A stretch of DNA of 9,352 bases from Candidatus Izemoplasmatales bacterium. Its GTDB lineage: Bacteria > Bacillota_I > Bacilli_A > Izemoplasmatales > Hujiaoplasmataceae. A program made the position numbers and the translations under genes. Position 1 is the first letter of the stretch, and every line of letters begins with the position of its first letter. Of the stretch, positions 5,565-9,352 are shown piece after piece. The notes under the pieces were generated by a model that was not told the DNA's origin, did no database searches, and worked only from the letters and a program-made list of their open reading frames with translations. The stretch lies in contig JAQVTV010000029.1 of NCBI GenBank assembly GCA_028699855.1, forward strand, positions 1 through 9,352, in the 5' to 3' direction.

Positions 5565-6743
5565 ATGAAAAAACAAGTTCAAGCTTTGTTTAGAGAAATC
5601 TATGGAGATCATCCCCATATTCGTACTTTCTTCGCTCCCGGTCGCATCAATCTTATCGGCGAGCATATCGATTATAATGGTGGCTATGTCTTGCCTGCTG
5701 CGATCTCTCTAGGTAATTATGTAGCGGTGGCACATAGAAAGGATTCAACCATCCGGATGTACTCTCAACAATTTCCTGATAGCGGTGTCATCCAACTTTC
5801 CTTGGATCAGCTTGATTATCGTTCGAAGCACAGTTGGGCCAATTACGTCAAAGGTATCATTCAGGAACTCCTGATTCGCAAATATCCCATCAATCACGGA
5901 TTCGATATGGTCATCACCGGAAATCTTCCACGGGGTGTCGGTCTTTCGAGTAGTGCTTCAATCGAAGTGTTGGTCGCGACGATGCTCGACCATCTCTTCC
6001 ATTTGAACCTTAGCAAGGAAACCATCGTGGAAATCGCGCAATACGTAGAAAATCATTACATTCATGTCCAATGTGGCATCATGGACCAATTCGCCATCAC
6101 CTTCGCACAAAAAAACCATGCCATGTTGCTCCATAGTACGACGCAGAAACATGCCATGATTCCCTTGAATCTCTCCGGTTATAATCTCGTCGTGGTGAAT
6201 TCAAAAAAAGAACGAAGTCTCATCGACTCCCAATACAACACTCGAAAGAACGAGTGTGAAAAAGCACTCATGATTCTTAAACCCCATTTTCATGTCAAAT
6301 ATTTATGTGATATCGATTACGAATCATTCATCAGTCGCTTGGATCTCTTCAAAACCAACGAATTGTATCTTCGACGTGCACGGCATGTCATCACTGAAAA
6401 CCTGCGCACGCGACTGGCTGCTGATGCGCTCATGCAACATGATTTACATCGGTTCGGCGAACTGATGCTGGAATCTCATTATTCACTCAAATCAGACTAT
6501 GAAGTGACATCCGCGGAACTGGATGCATTGGTGGAACTAGGCATGAACTCCGGTAGCATCGGCTCAAGAATGATGGGTGCTGGTTTTGGTGGTGTGACAT
6601 TACACCTCGTCAAGGATAATGATTTCGCGCGATTTACCCAATCCGTATCCCATGGGTATCACCATCGATTCGACATTGAACCCGACATCTTCATCATAGA
6701 CACCTCTGATGGCGCACACGAACTCATCGATGTGCGTGAATGA
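5565..6743 (+). CDS. galK: Galactokinase GalK
   Basis: The 392-residue GHMP kinase phosphorylates galactose at C1 using ATP, the first committed step of the Leloir pathway, in the cytosol. It carries the galactokinase signature GRINLIGEHIDYN (26-38), the ATP-loop motif LPRGVGLSSSAS (121-132), the catalytic-base segment CGIMDQF with Asp174, and the C-terminal GHMP motif MMGAGFGG (336-343). The segment around SLIDSQYNTRKNECE (218-232) also fits GalK. It starts a unit with its own promoter; a GNAT gene follows 1 base after its stop. Neither galT nor galE is in the window, so the rest of the pathway must lie elsewhere. Galactose specificity is inferred from the signature; other sugar-1-kinases of this family cannot be strictly excluded. 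Confidence 0.94.
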   Translation: MKKQVQALFREIYGDHPHIRTFFAPGRINLIGEHIDYNGGYVLPAAISLGNYVAVAHRKDSTIRMYSQQFPDSGVIQLSLDQLDYRSKHSWANYVKGIIQELLIRKYPINHGFDMVITGNLPRGVGLSSSASIEVLVATMLDHLFHLNLSKETIVEIAQYVENHYIHVQCGIMDQFAITFAQKNHAMLLHSTTQKHAMIPLNLSGYNLVVVNSKKERSLIDSQYNTRKNECEKALMILKPHFHVKYLCDIDYESFISRLDLFKTNELYLRRARHVITENLRTRLAADALMQHDLHRFGELMLESHYSLKSDYEVTSAELDALVELGMNSGSIGSRMMGAGFGGVTLHLVKDNDFARFTQSVSHGYHHRFDIEPDIFIIDTSDGAHELIDVRE

Positions 6744-6744
6744 C

Positions 6745-7245
6745 ATGATCATTCGCCCGGCCTATCTCGATGATCTCGCACAACTCGTCAGCATAGCGCG
6801 TATGGTTGTAAGAGATATGCATCGACAATCCATCCAGCAATGGACCGACCTCTATCCCGGATACAGAGATTTCTTCCATGACCTGTCCCAAGACGGCTTG
6901 TATGTCTGTTGCGAGGATACACGAATCATCGGCTCAATCAGTTGTTTGAAGGAAAATGAACCTTTTTATCACGAAATATCATGGCTCGGCACTCACGCAT
7001 TAGTGGTGCATCGCATCATGGTCCATCCTGATTACCGCCATTTGGGTATCGGCAAAAAGCTGTTTTTGCATGCGATCCAAACCGCAATTGCGATGGGTTG
7101 TGATACACTCAAAGTCGATACACATCCCGATAATCACCGAATGATTCAATTGATTCAGTCCCTCGGTTTCCGTGAACAGGGCTACATTCCATCAATGCAT
7201 CGTATCGGTTATGAAATCCCCCTTCAGAAAGAGAGTACCTCCTAA
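6745..7245 (+). CDS. GNAT family N-acetyltransferase, substrate unknown
   Basis: A 166-residue protein with a single GNAT domain. It starts MIIRPAYLDDLAQL, a typical GNAT first strand and helix, and motif A is VVHRIMVHPDYRHLGIGKKL (87-106), whose RHLGIGK loop binds the pyrophosphate of acetyl-CoA. The THPDNHRMIQLIQSLGF segment (126-142) matches the C-terminal part of the domain. It transfers an acetyl group from acetyl-CoA to an amine; the acceptor is unknown. The ATG at 6745 begins one base after the galK stop and has no ribosome binding site, so it is probably translated by coupling to galK. Longer in-frame starts at 6709 and 6730 overlap galK and are less likely. It overlaps obgE by one base. 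Confidence 0.88.
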   Translation: MIIRPAYLDDLAQLVSIARMVVRDMHRQSIQQWTDLYPGYRDFFHDLSQDGLYVCCEDTRIIGSISCLKENEPFYHEISWLGTHALVVHRIMVHPDYRHLGIGKKLFLHAIQTAIAMGCDTLKVDTHPDNHRMIQLIQSLGFREQGYIPSMHRIGYEIPLQKESTS

Positions 7246-8531
7246 TGTTCATCGATCAAGTATCCCTCAAAGTCCAGTCCGGAAACGGCGGAAATGGAAT
7301 CATCGCTTTCCGACGTGAAAAACACGTCCCTTTAGGCGGTCCTTCCGGAGGTGATGGCGGCAGAGGCGGCAATGTCATTTTTGAAACCGATGAAGGTCTT
7401 TCGACGCTGTTTGATCTTCGCTACCAGAAATCGATCAAAGCGCGTAACGGAGAAGACGGAAAAAATAAGAATATGCGCGGTGCAGATGCAGAAGATGTCA
7501 TCGTGAAAGTGCCCGTTGGCACAATCGTTTATGAAAGTGACACCAATCGCATCATCGCGGATCTCACAAAGCATCAAGAGCGCGCCCTCATCGCCAAAGG
7601 CGGAAGAGGCGGTCGTGGGAATCAACAATTCGCCACGTCGAGAAACAAGGCTCCCAGAATTCAAGAAAACGGCGAACGAGGCGAAATCCTTGATCTTCGC
7701 ATCGAACTCAAGTTGTTGGCGGATGTCGGGGTCATCGGCTTTCCAAGCGTCGGCAAATCCACTTTCATCAATTCAATCACCAACGCCAAAGCAAAAACAG
7801 GTGATTTTCCATTCACGACCATCACACCCAATCTCGGTGTCGTCGAGTTCCCATCACTGCCCCCATTCGTGATCGCGGACATGCCTGGCATCATCGAAGG
7901 CGCGTCTCAAGGTTCCGGATTGGGACTGCAATTCCTAAAGCATATCGAACGCACACGCGTGTTGATCCATATGATTGACGTCTCAAGCAGTTCAAATCGA
8001 GATCCCGTCCAAGACTATCATGCGATCAACCAGGAACTCCGCGCTTATCAATATCAGCTGTCCCAACGCCCGCAAATCGTCGTTGCCAATAAGATCGACG
8101 AACCCGGTGCAGAACACAATCTCGAAAAACTTAGAAATGCGCTGCCTGCCGACACACCAGTCTTCGCCATCAGCGCTCTCCAACGCACCAACCTCAAGGA
8201 CCTGATTCACTACACCTATGAAGTGTTGGCAAAAACGCCGATGTTCCCGTTGCAAGACGAGTTGAAGATAGAACATCATGTCACATACGAATATCACTCG
8301 GATAAACCAGAAATCATCATCGAACACATATCAACCCATGTGTTTGAGGTCAGCGGTGCCTACATCGATCAGATGTATTATCGCGCATCGCTCAATTCAG
8401 ATGAAGCTTTGACCCGCTTTTTGCGTCAACTGCGACATGCGGGACTCGATAATCTGCTCAAGGAAAAAGGCGCACAGCACCAGGACTTGATCAAAATCCA
8501 TGATTTAGAGTTTGATTTTGTCGATGAATGA
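7245..8531 (+). CDS. obgE: GTPase Obg (CgtA), ribosome assembly factor
   Basis: The 428-residue protein has the full three-domain Obg layout. The glycine-rich Obg fold (about 1-158) starts MFIDQVSLKVQSGNGGNGI and contains the family's GG-rich repeats. The GTPase domain has G1 GFPSVGKS (165-172), switch I TTITPN (191-196), G3 DMPG (212-215), G4 NKID (282-285) and G5 SAL (310-312). A C-terminal OCT domain (about 345-428) is present and ends EFDFVD. Obg is an essential GTPase that binds the 50S subunit and links ribosome maturation to growth. Its ATG overlaps the GNAT stop as TAATG; GAGAG lies about 9 bases before. In many Firmicutes obgE directly follows rpmA, but here it sits behind galK and a GNAT gene. 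Confidence 0.97.
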   Translation: MFIDQVSLKVQSGNGGNGIIAFRREKHVPLGGPSGGDGGRGGNVIFETDEGLSTLFDLRYQKSIKARNGEDGKNKNMRGADAEDVIVKVPVGTIVYESDTNRIIADLTKHQERALIAKGGRGGRGNQQFATSRNKAPRIQENGERGEILDLRIELKLLADVGVIGFPSVGKSTFINSITNAKAKTGDFPFTTITPNLGVVEFPSLPPFVIADMPGIIEGASQGSGLGLQFLKHIERTRVLIHMIDVSSSSNRDPVQDYHAINQELRAYQYQLSQRPQIVVANKIDEPGAEHNLEKLRNALPADTPVFAISALQRTNLKDLIHYTYEVLAKTPMFPLQDELKIEHHVTYEYHSDKPEIIIEHISTHVFEVSGAYIDQMYYRASLNSDEALTRFLRQLRHAGLDNLLKEKGAQHQDLIKIHDLEFDFVDE

Positions 8532-8717
8532 CCTCATAAAGGGCTTGTCTGCGTGTCGATGAATAATTATTTCAAAATTCAATGTGAGTGATTATTGATG
8601 TTTATATATGTTTTATTTGATTATGTTATGTTATATTATTGATATTTATGTGATGGTATTTTGCACATTCATATCTGAATTATTTGTCATAATGGCTCAA
8701 ATTAGCGGAGGAGAACC
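8532..8717. other. AT-rich intergenic region before ruvA with C-free tract
   Basis: No open frame with a ribosome binding site and no convincing terminator for obgE was found. Positions 8581-8663 contain no C on the plus strand but about 16 G, with short TTATG-like repeats near 8620. The ruvA promoter lies at its right end. Confidence 0.6.
8685..8693 (+). promoter_or_regulatory. Extended -10 promoter of ruvA
   Basis: TGTCATAAT (8685-8693) is a near-consensus -10 with TGn. The best -35-like hexamer, TTGCAC (8661-8666), is 21 bases away, too far for a normal spacer, so the extension probably carries the site. The start would be near 8700, just before the GGAGGAG site (8707-8713). Confidence 0.55.
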
Positions 8718-9272
8718 ATGTACAACTACATAAAAGGCGTGATATCCGAGATAAGAGCGGACTACATCACGATCGAAAATTATGATATTGGTTATAAGAT
8801 TTATACGCCGAATCCGTTTGCGTACACGCTCGGAGCCTCCGTCACGCTCTATCTCTATCAAAAAGTAACCGATGATGAAATCGCGCTCTATGGTTTCCAT
8901 TCGGTGGATGAACGGGATCTGTTTCTGAAATTGATTAGCGTGAATGGCATCGGACCAAAGAGCGCAAAAGCGATTCTGGCAGCCGGGAATGTGGCCGCCA
9001 TCACATCGGCGATCGAATCCGGAAACGCGAAGTTCCTCCAAAAATTTCCCGGAATCGGTCCTAAGGCGAGCCAACAGATCATCTTGGATCTTCAGGGAAA
9101 AATCGAATTCGACCATACCAGCGCCTTTACAGCGTCCATTCAGGAAGTCGATGAAGCATTGCATGCCCTTGGGTATAGCCAAAAAGAGATTCAAAAGGTT
9201 TTATCGAAACTCGATCAAGAGAAACCTACGAATGAGTTGTTGAAGGATGCTTTAAGGTGGATGCTGAAATAA
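8718..9272 (+). CDS. ruvA: Holliday junction branch migration protein RuvA
   Basis: This 184-residue protein has the family's usual three-domain layout. The N-terminal OB-fold (about 1-62) starts MYNYIKGVISEI and includes the acidic pin DD (52-53), equivalent to Glu55-Asp56 in E. coli RuvA. Domain II has two helix-hairpin-helix motifs, SVNGIGPKSAKAIL (74-87) and KFPGIGPKASQQII (109-122). A C-terminal RuvB-contact domain follows (about 140-184). RuvA binds four-way junctions as a tetramer and loads the RuvB motor. GGAGGAG precedes the ATG. A terminator follows within 6 bases, and ruvB, usually next, does not start in the remaining 80 bases. Confidence 0.96.
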   Translation: MYNYIKGVISEIRADYITIENYDIGYKIYTPNPFAYTLGASVTLYLYQKVTDDEIALYGFHSVDERDLFLKLISVNGIGPKSAKAILAAGNVAAITSAIESGNAKFLQKFPGIGPKASQQIILDLQGKIEFDHTSAFTASIQEVDEALHALGYSQKEIQKVLSKLDQEKPTNELLKDALRWMLK

Positions 9273-9277
9273 ACAAG

Positions 9278-9313
9278 AACACGCTCGCGAATGCGGGCGT
9301 GTTTTGATTTTTA
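9278..9313 (+). terminator. Intrinsic terminator after ruvA
   Basis: An 11-bp stem pairs AACACGCTCGC (9278-9288) with GCGGGCGTGTT (9293-9303), with one wobble, around loop GAAT, followed by TTTTGATTTTT. Confidence 0.88.
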
Positions 9314-9352
9314 TGTAAGATTTGGCAACAAACTAGATACTTAAAAGCTCAC

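Noticed and set aside
8520..8564. Direct repeat GTCGATGAAT at 8520-8529 and 8555-8564
   Set aside because: Ten-base repeats are common by chance in a window this size, and nothing in the flanks suggests a duplication or mobile element.

Overview
The window looks like core chromosome from a low-to-moderate-GC Gram-positive relative (Bacillota, or the Mollicutes-related lineages that keep the standard stop codons). The signs are Shine-Dalgarno sites matching AGGAGG, sigma-A-type promoters with TATAAT, an L21-type ribosomal leader upstream of rplU, and an L27 protein with the N-terminal extension typical of Firmicutes and relatives. TGA ends several genes (coaD, galK, obgE, the GH13 enzyme) and tryptophan is TGG, so this is not a Mycoplasma/Spiroplasma-type code. 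A narrower taxonomic call is not supported by the sequence alone.

Layout. At the left edge is the C-terminal end of an M42 metallo-aminopeptidase (1-209). A promoter then starts the rsmD-coaD pair (16S rRNA methylation and coenzyme A synthesis). Next come three arginine tRNA genes with anticodons TCT, CCT and CCG, in two transcription units each ended by a hairpin. A single-gene unit follows for a GH13 alpha-glucosidase, probably acting on alpha-1,6 or other short oligosaccharides. It converges on a membrane-anchored alpha/beta hydrolase on the minus strand, and the two share a hairpin that contains both stop codons. Divergent from the hydrolase is a consensus promoter with an L21-type leader, then rplU and rpmA, ended by a terminator.

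A second promoter then starts galK, a GNAT acetyltransferase gene and obgE, which are tightly packed and probably cotranscribed. After an AT-rich gap with a striking C-free tract comes ruvA, followed directly by a terminator.

How the genes work together. Most are housekeeping: ribosome production and assembly (rsmD, rplU, rpmA, obgE), cofactor supply (coaD), translation (tRNA-Arg), and Holliday-junction processing (ruvA). The GH13 enzyme and galactokinase point to use of oligosaccharides and galactose, but no transporter or other Leloir gene lies here.

I found no previously undescribed multi-gene system. The most notable departures are: the usual rplU-prp-rpmA-obgE order has lost prp and gained a terminator plus galK and a GNAT gene; the L27 extension has an altered Prp cleavage motif; there is a cluster of three paralogous tRNA-Arg genes; and an 83-base stretch before ruvA has no C on the plus strand.
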